Shown here: positions 9,320-18,118 of the stretch, piece after piece
Layout of the letters: each line of letters begins with the position of its first letter
Numbering within the stretch: the first letter of the stretch is position 1
Source of the DNA: Candidatus Sigynarchaeota archaeon
GTDB lineage: Archaea > Asgardarchaeota > Lokiarchaeia > Sigynarchaeales > Sigynarchaeaceae
DNA: 64,000 nt
Assembly: GCA_030587525.1 (NCBI GenBank)
Contig: JAUQYW010000652.1
Span: 1 to 64,000, forward strand
Reading direction: 5' to 3'
The notes under the pieces: model-generated
What the model saw: the letters and a program-made list of their open reading frames with translations, nothing else
Told to the model about the DNA's origin: nothing
Database searches by the model: none
Program-made: the position numbers and the translations under genes

Positions 9320-9769
9320 TTATTCCAGGCTACCTTTCTTTTCTGTTTCTAATTCTTTTCGACTTGTCACGTCAAGCAAGTTTTTGGTGGAGTATACCTT
9401 CAGCGAGCTCTGGCGTGAAAAATGCTTGTCTTCCGTCCAAAACCCTTCAAGGTGAAGCGCCAAGCCAACTGCAACGAACCATTTATCTTTGATGTCGATA
9501 GGTCTCATGATTTGTTCCGCTTCGCTTAAATTTTCAGCGATCGCTTCAAGCTTAACGATAATAACCTTGAGAACAATGGTCTGGAACAATTCATCAAATT
9601 CTTTTTCAAGCATTCGAGATTTATTCAAGATAAAGTCCTTGTATTTCTGAATCTCGTTAAAAGTTTCTTGTGGCGTGAAAAATTCGAAAGCATCGCTGAA
9701 TAAAACTTGCCGATTCGTTGAATCCTCTATTTCTTCTCAGAATTGGGAATTTAATACAAAATGACTGCA
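9320..9769 (-). pseudogene. Decayed PIN-domain toxin/nuclease
   Basis: The 3' part encodes a good PIN C-terminus: FTPQETFNEI with the conserved Glu, IDIKDKWFVAVGLAL with acidic residues, then WTEDKHF and a closing NLLD. The 5' part is broken. Reading upstream in frame there is a TGA at 9737-9739, and before it FVLNSQF, which lines up with the FVLDTN opening of PIN domains but has the catalytic Asp replaced by Asn (GAT to AAT). No start codon suits the frame. A product from the downstream TTG (102 residues) would lack the first strand and the active-site Asp. It is most likely a dead VapC-type toxin; no antitoxin gene is beside it. Confidence 0.65.
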
Positions 9770-9849
9770 CCTGGCGTCTTGCGAGACCATCGCGAGAGCT
9801 GGGAAAAGTGACTAATTCTAAAGATGCTTAAGAACGTGAAATTAAAGAA

Positions 9850-9857
9850 GAAAAAAG
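9850..9857 (-). terminator. Oligo-T terminator after the membrane-anchored protein
   Basis: Six T residues on the minus strand within a pyrimidine-rich tract, about 65 bp past the stop of the leftward gene. Archaeal termination mainly needs such T runs. Confidence 0.35.
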
Positions 9858-9922
9858 GGACGGAGAAACCGTATCCAGATCAAAAAGCCGTTTCAGCTTG
9901 AATTCCTGCTCGTTGTACTTGA

Positions 9923-10690
9923 TTACATTTCCAGGCGTCGTTTCCTGTACTCGATGATGACCAGGAATGCAACGGCACCGCCGATCGCCGAGAGCAAGAA
10001 CATTTCCGGGGCGCCTGGCACCCCGGGCACCGATGCACACGTGCGATCGCCCGAAACCAGGGTCATCTCGGTTGTGTCTGGCGGTAAAATCGTGCGCAAA
10101 AGTGTCCGTACCCCGTGGCAAGAAAAGATCGCCGTGGTATTCGCGGAAAGCACCCTGGAATCCATGAGAATCCCGTACCCGTCCTCGATCGGCGTCACCG
10201 TGTAGTTGTTCGCCGGATTGAGCCCTGCTAGAATGAGTGCAGCCATATCACCAATTTTCACGTCCTCTCGTATGATCGACGAATACACGAGATTAGTCGT
10301 CTCGTTCAATATGCCAAGCGTGGTATTCAGGACGTATAGCGATGCAGCATCGAATAATGTTGAACTATTTTGCAGGTACACGTTGGCGGTCACGTTGTAA
10401 GCGCTCGCGTATATATACGTGAGATTATCGCCGCCGACAAGGCGGTCTTGAATGGCGATTATGTCGTAGCCAACGTACTTGTCATATATCGTGTCAGTCA
10501 AATTTTGGCGGGTGCTGTGATACACGAGCCTTTGACCGACGACGACCCCGCATAGGTTGAAATATCCAGAAACGCCGGGCGTGCTTCCAACCAGGTAAAC
10601 GAGCACGAGACTGGCGAGCAGCACGAGACGTTTAGTTCTGTTTATTGATGATCTATCCATGATATGATCAAACCCCAATCGCGTGATCAT
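9923..10690 (-). CDS. Secreted membrane-anchored protein, unknown function
   Basis: 255 residues with an N-terminal signal sequence (about 20-42), an extracytoplasmic body of about 180 residues with many N-X-S/T sites and two cysteines, a proline-glycine linker (PGVPGAP), one C-terminal membrane helix and a short basic end (YRKRR). That overall plan resembles archaeal surface proteins kept by a C-terminal anchor. No domain was recognised. A TATA box 21 nt before the first ATG supports this start as leaderless; a second ATG 10 codons later (10660) is possible. Confidence 0.6.
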   Translation of the reverse strand: MITRLGFDHIMDRSSINRTKRLVLLASLVLVYLVGSTPGVSGYFNLCGVVVGQRLVYHSTRQNLTDTIYDKYVGYDIIAIQDRLVGGDNLTYIYASAYNVTANVYLQNSSTLFDAASLYVLNTTLGILNETTNLVYSSIIREDVKIGDMAALILAGLNPANNYTVTPIEDGYGILMDSRVLSANTTAIFSCHGVRTLLRTILPPDTTEMTLVSGDRTCASVPGVPGAPEMFLLSAIGGAVAFLVIIEYRKRRLEM

Positions 10691-10704
10691 AGCATCAAGG
10701 TTTA

Positions 10705-10716
10705 GGTATAAAAAAA
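10705..10716 (-). promoter_or_regulatory. TATA box before the anchored surface protein
   Basis: Minus strand TTTTTTTATACC, centred 21 nt upstream of the ATG at 10690. Confidence 0.5.
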
Positions 10717-10794
10717 TGCGATTTTCGACTTGCGACTATCTAGATTACAAACTCGATAATCCTGCTCGTGAATCCTTATTTGAAAAGAAAAACG

Positions 10795-10803
10795 AAAAAA
10801 AAA
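10795..10803 (-). terminator. Oligo-T terminator after the legumain-like gene
   Basis: Nine consecutive T on the minus strand, only a few bases past the stop codon of the leftward peptidase gene. Confidence 0.5.
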
Positions 10804-10805
10804 TT

Positions 10806-12872
10806 TCATTGATTGGTCGTATCTTTCAGATATTTGGCACCTGGCTTCAAGGGCTTTACCGGATCACTGCCATTCATCGCGAAATTGCCTTCACCCTTGA
10901 TCCATTTATCTTCGCCCTTGATCCACTTCATTTCACCTTTAAGCTCGGAAGGTACTTCCTTGTATTCTCCTTTAATCGCTGGAGTTTCTCCCTTGATCAG
11001 CTGCTTCAATTCACTTCCCCTGTTCATCTTGATTTCACCCTTGATCTGGGATTCACCCTTGATCTGGGATTCACCCTTGATCTGGGATTCACCCTTGATC
11101 TGGGATTCACCCTTGACCGTGAATCGTTCAGCAATTGAACCCCCTTGTTTCGTGGGAGACTCGCGGATATCTTGCACGCCGGGCAACGATTTCGAGGGAG
11201 ATTCGCGAACTTTTATGCCCTTGTTCTTGCCTCTCGTTCTAACTGCATTCGTGAGCACGCCGATGATGAACCCGCCAGCAAATATCACGACCATGGTGAG
11301 AATGAAGGTAGGATCGATCTTCCCGGGATTCTGGACATTCACCGTGATGGTCTGCGTGGCATTCAAGCCCGAAGAATCCGTGGCGACGGCCTTGATCTCG
11401 TGCAGCCCGTTGCTATACGCATTCGTGTCGAACGGCGCCGTCACATCCGGATACGGGTAAGCAGCCGGCATGGCCTGGTCAGCCACTTTCTGGCCATCAA
11501 TGTAAATTTTCACCGACTGGAGTGCCTGGTCGTCATCGCCGTGCGCGGTGATATTAATCGTCCCGTTCAGCGTGGCGCTGGCAACCGGATTACTAATCCC
11601 GACTACCGGTGGTGTCTGGTCTGTCGGTGGTAACCCGTTGTCGTTCAGCGTGACTGTGGTGGGGACGATCGTGCCGAGACCGGCATAGCCCTCGGGGATG
11701 ATGTTGACACGATAATCCCCGGGAAGGACCGGGTTGAGATCGAACACGCCCGTGTAATTGCCACTGCCAGTCTGGTCAACCAGCTTGATGAGTATGATCC
11801 CCGTGTCTTGAACCATTGAGGAAGCATTGTCCACAGGAGGTGAAGGAATCGGCGGGTTCCACAAGGGTGGGATGATCTGCGCCCACATGTTCTTCACCGG
11901 CGTTTTGTTCTGCACTTGTGCCCAAACAGGCACGGCAATGGAATCTTTTACCCAGCTGTGAGCGAGCGTCGCATATACCCATGGTTTTGGTGCTGGAACA
12001 GGCACATTCCAGCCACGGATGACGGAATTCAGCGCATCGACGCCGTCGCCACCATTGGGGAGAAAGGGGATCGCCATGGGGAAAAACAACCACCACGGGC
12101 CATTCCCAACGTGGTCCGCGTTGTCATCGATCAAGGGGTACTGGACCGTCCCGTGCCCGCTCAGCATGACATTCAATGCACCAGCTCGGAATGCATCACC
12201 GATGGTTTGCCCAGAGGAGATGCTCCCCCAGAAAGATTCCGAGAAATAAGCCCACGTTGCTGAGCCATATGCGGAATGGGTGGCATCCGTGGAAGCAACC
12301 ACGATACGGTTTGATTTACTCAACGTGTTCATGAACGAGCCGGATTCACACGCCTCGTAAATGATGATGTTCCGGCTGCAGCCAGAGCTGGACTGCAACA
12401 CGTTCAAGTACCCGTTGAGCTGCGAATCCGTAAATCCGCCCCCGCCAGGAATGCACATGAAATCGGTACCGCCGTGGTCGAACAGGTACAGGCCCAAGCC
12501 ATGCGTGGCGTCGACCTTGCCGACCGGCCACGTTTCAATCGCCCACTGGATATGCGCTATGGTTGACGTGTCATTCACGTTTGGATGTAGGGCGCCGACG
12601 ACCGGTCCCAGGAAATAAATACGCTCCGTGGGAAATCCGAGATAATTTACCAGATCGTCATAGACCCGATCTGTTCCACCCGTGATCAAGTTTTGCAGTT
12701 CGTGGTCGGATCGATCTCCTGCGATGATGACAAATGCGCCCAGCTGCTCGCTGAGTGATGCTGGTTCGATTTTAGAAGTTTCTATCGACGCGCTCGCTCG
12801 CACGGTCAGAAGATAAAACGATGACGATGCCAGGAACGCAAATAAAACCATGCTTAGCAATTTCTTGTTCAT
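10806..12872 (-). CDS. Legumain-like (C13, caspase-fold) membrane peptidase with KGE-repeat tail
   Basis: 688 residues. A signal peptide (about 5-28) is followed by a clan CD cysteine peptidase domain (about 44-275) with the catalytic pair visible: His133 in LYLFDHGG and Cys175 in IIIYEACESGS, each after a hydrophobic strand as in C13 legumain/GPI-transamidase peptidases. Next come a linker, an Ig-like module (about 430-515, bacterial Ig type), a membrane helix (about 525-548) and a basic cytoplasmic tail of about 140 residues with at least ten KGE motifs, four of them in perfect tandem. The peptidase would lie outside the cell. C13 enzymes cut after Asn/Asp or act as transpeptidases, so a role in processing or anchoring surface proteins is possible but unproven. 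Confidence 0.82.
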   Translation of the reverse strand: MNKKLLSMVLFAFLASSSFYLLTVRASASIETSKIEPASLSEQLGAFVIIAGDRSDHELQNLITGGTDRVYDDLVNYLGFPTERIYFLGPVVGALHPNVNDTSTIAHIQWAIETWPVGKVDATHGLGLYLFDHGGTDFMCIPGGGGFTDSQLNGYLNVLQSSSGCSRNIIIYEACESGSFMNTLSKSNRIVVASTDATHSAYGSATWAYFSESFWGSISSGQTIGDAFRAGALNVMLSGHGTVQYPLIDDNADHVGNGPWWLFFPMAIPFLPNGGDGVDALNSVIRGWNVPVPAPKPWVYATLAHSWVKDSIAVPVWAQVQNKTPVKNMWAQIIPPLWNPPIPSPPVDNASSMVQDTGIILIKLVDQTGSGNYTGVFDLNPVLPGDYRVNIIPEGYAGLGTIVPTTVTLNDNGLPPTDQTPPVVGISNPVASATLNGTINITAHGDDDQALQSVKIYIDGQKVADQAMPAAYPYPDVTAPFDTNAYSNGLHEIKAVATDSSGLNATQTITVNVQNPGKIDPTFILTMVVIFAGGFIIGVLTNAVRTRGKNKGIKVRESPSKSLPGVQDIRESPTKQGGSIAERFTVKGESQIKGESQIKGESQIKGESQIKGEIKMNRGSELKQLIKGETPAIKGEYKEVPSELKGEMKWIKGEDKWIKGEGNFAMNGSDPVKPLKPGAKYLKDTTNQ
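11033..11116 (-). repeat. 18-bp tandem repeat in the peptidase gene
   Basis: Four full copies and a partial fifth of the 18-bp unit ATTCACCCTTGATCTGGG (plus strand), encoding KGESQI on the minus strand. The copies are nearly identical, so the number may vary between strains. Confidence 0.9.
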
Positions 12873-12971
12873 GTTAATTCACGCCCATTGTAGAATAGGT
12901 TGCAATCTCGACCCTGGACCAATACAAAGGTTTTATGCCTTGCAAAAATAAGGAAGTGAGGGGAAAATCTG

Positions 12972-12978
12972 AAAAAAA
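12972..12978 (-). terminator. Oligo-T terminator after the FN3 surface protein
   Basis: Seven T on the minus strand in a T-rich tract about 30 bp past the stop codon of the leftward gene. Confidence 0.4.
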
Positions 12979-13007
12979 GAGTGAAAAAGTAATGAAACCT
13001 AAGGAGC

Positions 13008-15971
13008 TTATTTTTCCGCAGCAGGCGTAGAATTCACGGGCTCCGAGGACATCGACCGGCGATTTTTTGCTTTTTTCCGTATCGTCGCGATGACGCCTGC
13101 CATGACCGCGCCCGTCGCCGCGCCGACGATCGGGATGAGGATGCCGCGCTGCATCAAGTCCATCCAGAAATTCTGCCGCGTGGGTGAATCGCCCGGGTCA
13201 GTCGGGTCCGTGCCAGCCTCGACCTCGACGCCGTCGTTGAATCCATCGTCGTCCGTGTCGAGATCGTGTGGATCCGTGTGGTTTTGGTACTCCTGGAAGT
13301 TCGTCAAGCCGTCGCCGTCGACATCGAGAGATGCGTCGTTGACCAGGGGATCCGTGCCCATTTGTGTCTCCCAGTTATCGGGAATGAGGTCATTATCCGA
13401 GTCGACATCATTCGGGTCGGTGTGGTAAGTGCGCACCTCGTCGTTGTCGCTCAACCCGTCACCGTCCGTGTCGTTGAGGGTCGGGTTCGTCCGGTGCTGG
13501 TACTCGAGGTAATTTTCCAGGCCATCTGCATCAAAATCGGTTGCCATGTCGATGTCGTTATGCGGGTTCAAGCCGAAGCGGAACTCCCACGTGCCGGGCA
13601 TCGTGTCATTGTCGATATCGGAGGACAAGTTCGCGGCGATGCTGTTCCCGATGGCATTCCTCGCGATGAGCCGGTACCAGTAGGTCTGGTTCACGTCCGG
13701 CACGTAATCCAAGTACGCCCGCATGGATGAACCCAAGCTGATGAGAAGGCTCGTCGCGTTCAGCGCGAGCCCTCTATAGATATCGTACGCCAGGATCGGC
13801 GTTCCTCCCGTCGAGGCCGGGTCCTGCCACGTCAGGTTCACCGCCAATAGCGTGAAGCCCGCGTTGAAGTTCTGCGGCACGGATGGCACGGATAGCGGGG
13901 TCCCGCTGGCTTCATTGGACATAGCACCCAAGCCAGCCTCATTCTGGGCGCGTACCTTGTAATAATACATCTGGCCGTTGGCGACGCTCGTATCGAGGAA
14001 CGAGGTCACGTTCCCAACGCCTTGATAATACGTCTCGCCGTTCGATGCGTTGCCGCGGTACAAATGATACCCCCAGATATACGCCCCGCCGTCCGAAGCC
14101 GGGATCTCCCACGTGAGCGAATTGCTGCTGCTGCCTGGCGTGGCGACGAGGTTGAGCGGGGCGGGAGGCGTCGTTCTCGGGTACATCCACTCGATTGTCG
14201 AAAAGTTCCCCTCCCCTGCCGAGTTCACGGCCGCGATCTTGTAATAATACGTGTGGCCGTTGGTCAACCCCGTGTCCGTGTACTGTATAACGGCCCCCAT
14301 CATGTCAATGAGCACGAGGCTCCCCGCCGTGTCGCCCCGGTATATCGTGTAATTCGTGATGATCGCGCCGCCGTCGTAACTAGGGGTGCTCCATCGGAGC
14401 GTGATCGTCTGGTTGCCCCCTTGCGACCAGAATCCCCTCGGTTCCGAGGGCGGGATCGGCACCACGTGCACGATGACCTGGTCCTCGCTGAACGATCCAC
14501 ACGTGTAGATATCATATGCCTTGATCGTGAAGTTGTAATAGCCGAGGCTGAGATAATCGATGCTGCAGTTCACGCGTGTGCCACTTGCCCAGCTTCCTTC
14601 CAGAACCGGCGTCCCGTTCCGGTACACGTAATAATACGGGGCCTCGATCGTCGTGTCCGTGATGGTCCAGTTGAGCCAGTTGTGCATTGTGGTGTAGCCA
14701 ACATCATGGTTCGGCAGGTCCGTGACCACAGGTGCTGGATTCGGGGCGTACTTTGCAATGAACACAGAACCGTGCATCCAGCCGACGAGATAAATGCCTC
14801 CAGCATCGCATACCACGCCATAGGCTTCGCCCGTATAAAAGCTCTGCACGTACGTGCGATCCCAAGAATACATCCCTGCAAGCGATGCCCTGGCGAGTGA
14901 AGGAACGCTCCCGTGAGGACCATCATAACAAGCCAAGTAGATACCACCAAAGCCCGTGGTGATACAATTCACGTAATCGGCGCCGGTCGTGGTGCGGCTC
15001 ATGTTCCACGCGGATGTGCCATTCGAATAATATTTGGTGAGTAACATGTCTGAGGTGCTCGAGGTCGTGCCGGCCATGTAAACGCCATCCACCGCGACGG
15101 CGACATCATATCCGATATCACTATAATCCCCTATCCAGGTTCGTTGCCAAGCCAAGGTACCGTTCTGGTAATATCGAGCCAGGTACGCGTTGGCTGCAGG
15201 CTCGATCATACCAGTGACATATGCCCCGCCCGTGAATGTAGCGACTCCTTCACCATCACCACCATTGCTTGCAGTTCCCCAAGTGTGATTCCACGCATTC
15301 GTTCCGTTGAAGTAATATTTGGTCAAAAATCCGCCGCCACTCGTCAAGCCGAAGTTCCGCGTCGTGCCTGCAACATACACGCCGTCCGAGGACACCGAGA
15401 TGTCGTTTGCATAATCTGTATTCGCCCCGCCGTTCCACGTGCGGTTCCACGCCGAGGTGCCGTTGACGTAGAACCTCTTGACGAATCCTTTGTACACCCC
15501 GACGACTTGCTCCCACCCGGCAACGTACACGCTGCCACCATAGACCGAGACCCCGTACGCCACATCATCACCAGGTTCCGCACCCCACGTCTTGTTCCAA
15601 GCGCACGTGCCGTTCTCGTAATACATAGACAAGAAGGCCTGGTTCGAAAACCCGGTTTCCCGGGATGTTCCCACGATAAAGATCCCGCCGGTCGTGTTCG
15701 CGACGTCTTTTGCTGATGCATAATTCAGCCCTGTCCATGAAACGTTCCATAAATACAAGTCGGGGTTCGATGCACCAATCCCGCGCGGCGCGGGAAATTC
15801 ATTATTAACTTGCGTGTTTTGATACCCATTCAACCCTATGGAAACGAGGAAAAACAAGGCTACCACGAAGAGGAAGGTCGCAATGCCATTTTTCGGTGAT
15901 CTTCCCCCCGCACGCCCGATATTAAACGATTTTTTTGCCACGGTTATCCCTTGCATTGTGTGATTTAACAT
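13008..15971 (-). CDS. Surface protein: beta-propeller, FN3 and calcium-binding repeats
   Basis: 987 residues. A signal anchor (about 28-48) precedes a repeat region (about 70-410) with recurring 'YYxNGTxAWNxTW' and 'GVYVAGTT' motifs, typical of SBBP-like beta-propellers. An Ig-like module (about 417-505) and three fibronectin type III modules (about 507-790, with W..P...GG and YYYK.. motifs) follow. Then comes a series of aspartate-rich calcium repeats (about 795-935; DTDGDGLSDNDE, DSDNDLIPDNWE and so on), like thrombospondin type 3 repeats. A membrane helix (about 945-965) and a short basic tail end the protein. Probable role: adhesion or structure at the cell surface, stiffened by Ca2+. 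It faces the GH-like gene across a short divergent promoter region. Confidence 0.8.
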   Translation of the reverse strand: MLNHTMQGITVAKKSFNIGRAGGRSPKNGIATFLFVVALFFLVSIGLNGYQNTQVNNEFPAPRGIGASNPDLYLWNVSWTGLNYASAKDVANTTGGIFIVGTSRETGFSNQAFLSMYYENGTCAWNKTWGAEPGDDVAYGVSVYGGSVYVAGWEQVVGVYKGFVKRFYVNGTSAWNRTWNGGANTDYANDISVSSDGVYVAGTTRNFGLTSGGGFLTKYYFNGTNAWNHTWGTASNGGDGEGVATFTGGAYVTGMIEPAANAYLARYYQNGTLAWQRTWIGDYSDIGYDVAVAVDGVYMAGTTSSTSDMLLTKYYSNGTSAWNMSRTTTGADYVNCITTGFGGIYLACYDGPHGSVPSLARASLAGMYSWDRTYVQSFYTGEAYGVVCDAGGIYLVGWMHGSVFIAKYAPNPAPVVTDLPNHDVGYTTMHNWLNWTITDTTIEAPYYYVYRNGTPVLEGSWASGTRVNCSIDYLSLGYYNFTIKAYDIYTCGSFSEDQVIVHVVPIPPSEPRGFWSQGGNQTITLRWSTPSYDGGAIITNYTIYRGDTAGSLVLIDMMGAVIQYTDTGLTNGHTYYYKIAAVNSAGEGNFSTIEWMYPRTTPPAPLNLVATPGSSSNSLTWEIPASDGGAYIWGYHLYRGNASNGETYYQGVGNVTSFLDTSVANGQMYYYKVRAQNEAGLGAMSNEASGTPLSVPSVPQNFNAGFTLLAVNLTWQDPASTGGTPILAYDIYRGLALNATSLLISLGSSMRAYLDYVPDVNQTYWYRLIARNAIGNSIAANLSSDIDNDTMPGTWEFRFGLNPHNDIDMATDFDADGLENYLEYQHRTNPTLNDTDGDGLSDNDEVRTYHTDPNDVDSDNDLIPDNWETQMGTDPLVNDASLDVDGDGLTNFQEYQNHTDPHDLDTDDDGFNDGVEVEAGTDPTDPGDSPTRQNFWMDLMQRGILIPIVGAATGAVMAGVIATIRKKAKNRRSMSSEPVNSTPAAEK

Positions 15972-16124
15972 GAGATTATTAGTGATTTACAATAGGTATG
16001 CTTAAATTTAATTTTCCCACCTTTCCGACCTCGGCATCCAGCCGTTATTTATAGGTTACAAGGTCAAAGCTTCCATCGTGGAAAGAACCTTCGTGAACAA
16101 CCACAAAAATATGATCTTGTACCA

Positions 16125-16161
16125 CCACGACAGACTTTTCAAGATGCACGCGCCATGACCC
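16125..16161 (+). repeat. Dispersed 37-bp upstream element, copy 2
   Basis: Second copy of the element at 7881-7917 (33 of 37 positions equal). Here it overlaps the ATG of the GH-like gene, so it is probably part of a promoter or leader, or the remnant of a recombination. Confidence 0.6.
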
Positions 16162-18068
16162 ATTCCGGCACGATCCCCGCGCAAAACATACGACCAGGAG
16201 AGGTTATTTATCGCTACACCCCGGCCGACACCCAAATGTTGTCGGGATTCTACGCCCAACTGCAGAATGGAATTCCCCCCCAGGATCAGCCGATCGAAGT
16301 CGGCATTCGCGTCAATCACGAGCAGTTGCCGAGAACGATCCGCCTCCCCGTGTTTCCCGCCCCGTTGAACTTGTATACCCGCCAAAATCGCAAGCATACG
16401 GTCCCGCTGGATATCGCCCTCAGGTACCCCGTGGCATTGAATCCTCCGCGCCCGTGCAAGAGTGGCGACGAAATCCAGCTGTTCATCGTTTCTTGCGGGA
16501 AGGTCGCCAGCGGGGTTTCAGCAGGGCTCCAATTCCAGGGGACGTGGAACTTGGCCGATTTTCCTGCCCCGTTCCGCGAAACCCGCGGCGGTGGGCCGAT
16601 CTCCCGCATCGCGTGGGGGCCTGCCGAGACGATCGTGACAGGAAACCAAATCCAGTTCGACCCGCTGTGCGCCCCCCAGAACAATTCGGGCATCATCCGG
16701 GACCCCGATGGCACGCTGTACCAGGTCACGGCCTTTTACTCGGTGGACGAGCAATACGGCGGCGGGCGCAAGGGATCGATATCCCGCCTCTACGGGTTCC
16801 GGAGATCGGAAAAGCCGGGCAGCGATGCCGTGTGGGAACCGCTGGGCTGCTTGGTCGATCCTTGCCCAATGAACTTGGTGTATGCGGGCGATCCTTTCGT
16901 GTTCCGGGATCTCGATGGCACGCCTTGCATTGCCTTCACGACCGCGGACGGCACCGATGGCTTCAACGACGTTCAAACCGTGGGGGGTATGCTCCTCCGG
17001 TCGCGGACCAAGAGTTTCGCAGGCCCGTGGCACGCGCCGGCGATCTTGTTTGATAAATATCCCCTGGGCCAGGACAAGGAAGCCCGCGTAATTTGCCTCC
17101 GGATCTTCCCCCGGAAGCCCACGAAGGACTACGTGGTCATCTGGCAGTTCGGATTGCGCGACATTTCCATCCGGGCGCTTATCCGGCCAGCCCTCGACGT
17201 GCCGCTCACGCATGACGAGATCCGTACCGCTCCAGTCATGGTACGCAACCAGGAGGAAGGCGGCGGTGGGTTCGCGCGCGACAACAAGGGCTACATCTCC
17301 ACGTGGCAGATCCCGTCGATCAACGACCCGACCGGCCTGCAGCGCTTGTACGAGTTCGACTTGGATGACCCCTTGAACACCGGCAAGTGGCACCCGCTGC
17401 CGGGATCGTGGGGATGGAATGCAACGAGCGACCCATGGCAAGACGGCGGGGAAACCGCGGACGCGTGGTCGCTCAGCCTGGACCCGGCGACCGACCAGCT
17501 CTACTGCACCGCGGTTGTGTGGAGCGCCACGAACCAGAAAAACTCGGTTATCACCCGATCGGTGCCTTGGACGGAGAAAGAGCGAGCGGAGTTTCGATTC
17601 GGTGCCCCCAAGGTCAAGGGCTTCCAGCACGTCGCGCCGGCAATCGAATATGCACTGGGGCCGTCTGCAACGCTTGACATCGAGATTCGGAGTGTCCGGC
17701 CGGAGGATCCGCTGTACATGCTCGTGGGAAACTCCGATATGACGCTCGGCAACATGGCCGGCGTGGAAATCTCGCCAGCGTGCACTCGGTTTATATCGAT
17801 CACGAGCAAGAACACGATCCGCCCGGCACTCGGCACGACGCGGTTGGCGATCGACAGTTCCCGGTTCGTGCATGTCCGCTTGACGAAGGAAAAAAATAGC
17901 ATCAAGGCATGGGTCGGTGGCCATTTCATCGGCACCCGGTGGATCTCGCCCTGGATACGTGGTGGCTCGTTGCACGCCGAACTGCGGTTCAAGTTACTCG
18001 CCCGGGATGGCGCGGAATATCGCGTGCGGAACTTGCGACTCACGGACGGGCACGAGATGAAGCCCTAA
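16155..18068 (+). CDS. Five-bladed beta-propeller glycosidase-like protein (GH32/43-like)
   Basis: 637 residues without signal peptide or membrane segment. The central part has the look of a five-bladed propeller hydrolase of the GH32/GH43/GH68 superfamily: FDPLCAPQNNSGIIRDPDG, then YAGDPFVFRDLDGTPCIAFTT, each an aspartate at the start of a blade, and later blades with W and G-rich turns. The last 150 residues look like a concanavalin/LamG-type beta-sandwich (VHVRLTKEKNSIKAWVGG), common as an accessory module. I could not assign all three catalytic acids, so activity is not certain. The start ATG lies within a 37-bp element also found before the ceramidase-like gene. The G+C content is higher than in neighbouring surface genes. 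Confidence 0.5.
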   Translation: MTHSGTIPAQNIRPGEVIYRYTPADTQMLSGFYAQLQNGIPPQDQPIEVGIRVNHEQLPRTIRLPVFPAPLNLYTRQNRKHTVPLDIALRYPVALNPPRPCKSGDEIQLFIVSCGKVASGVSAGLQFQGTWNLADFPAPFRETRGGGPISRIAWGPAETIVTGNQIQFDPLCAPQNNSGIIRDPDGTLYQVTAFYSVDEQYGGGRKGSISRLYGFRRSEKPGSDAVWEPLGCLVDPCPMNLVYAGDPFVFRDLDGTPCIAFTTADGTDGFNDVQTVGGMLLRSRTKSFAGPWHAPAILFDKYPLGQDKEARVICLRIFPRKPTKDYVVIWQFGLRDISIRALIRPALDVPLTHDEIRTAPVMVRNQEEGGGGFARDNKGYISTWQIPSINDPTGLQRLYEFDLDDPLNTGKWHPLPGSWGWNATSDPWQDGGETADAWSLSLDPATDQLYCTAVVWSATNQKNSVITRSVPWTEKERAEFRFGAPKVKGFQHVAPAIEYALGPSATLDIEIRSVRPEDPLYMLVGNSDMTLGNMAGVEISPACTRFISITSKNTIRPALGTTRLAIDSSRFVHVRLTKEKNSIKAWVGGHFIGTRWISPWIRGGSLHAELRFKLLARDGAEYRVRNLRLTDGHEMKP

Positions 18069-18118
18069 TAATACCGCGGGAGAATAGTCCTTAGGAGTAG
18101 GAATCGCAATAAAACGCC

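Noticed and set aside
11033..11116. 18-bp tandem repeat as a small CRISPR-like array
   Set aside because: The units are directly adjacent with no spacers and stay in frame with the peptidase tail, so it is a coding repeat.
14022..14900. 292-codon open frame on the plus strand
   Set aside because: Antisense to the FN3 part of the surface protein; low-complexity Arg/Val composition and no supporting signals.
16518..17975. 485-codon open frame on the minus strand
   Set aside because: It lies antisense to the GH-like gene and arises from G+C bias at third positions; the Arg/Pro/Asp-rich product has no domain.
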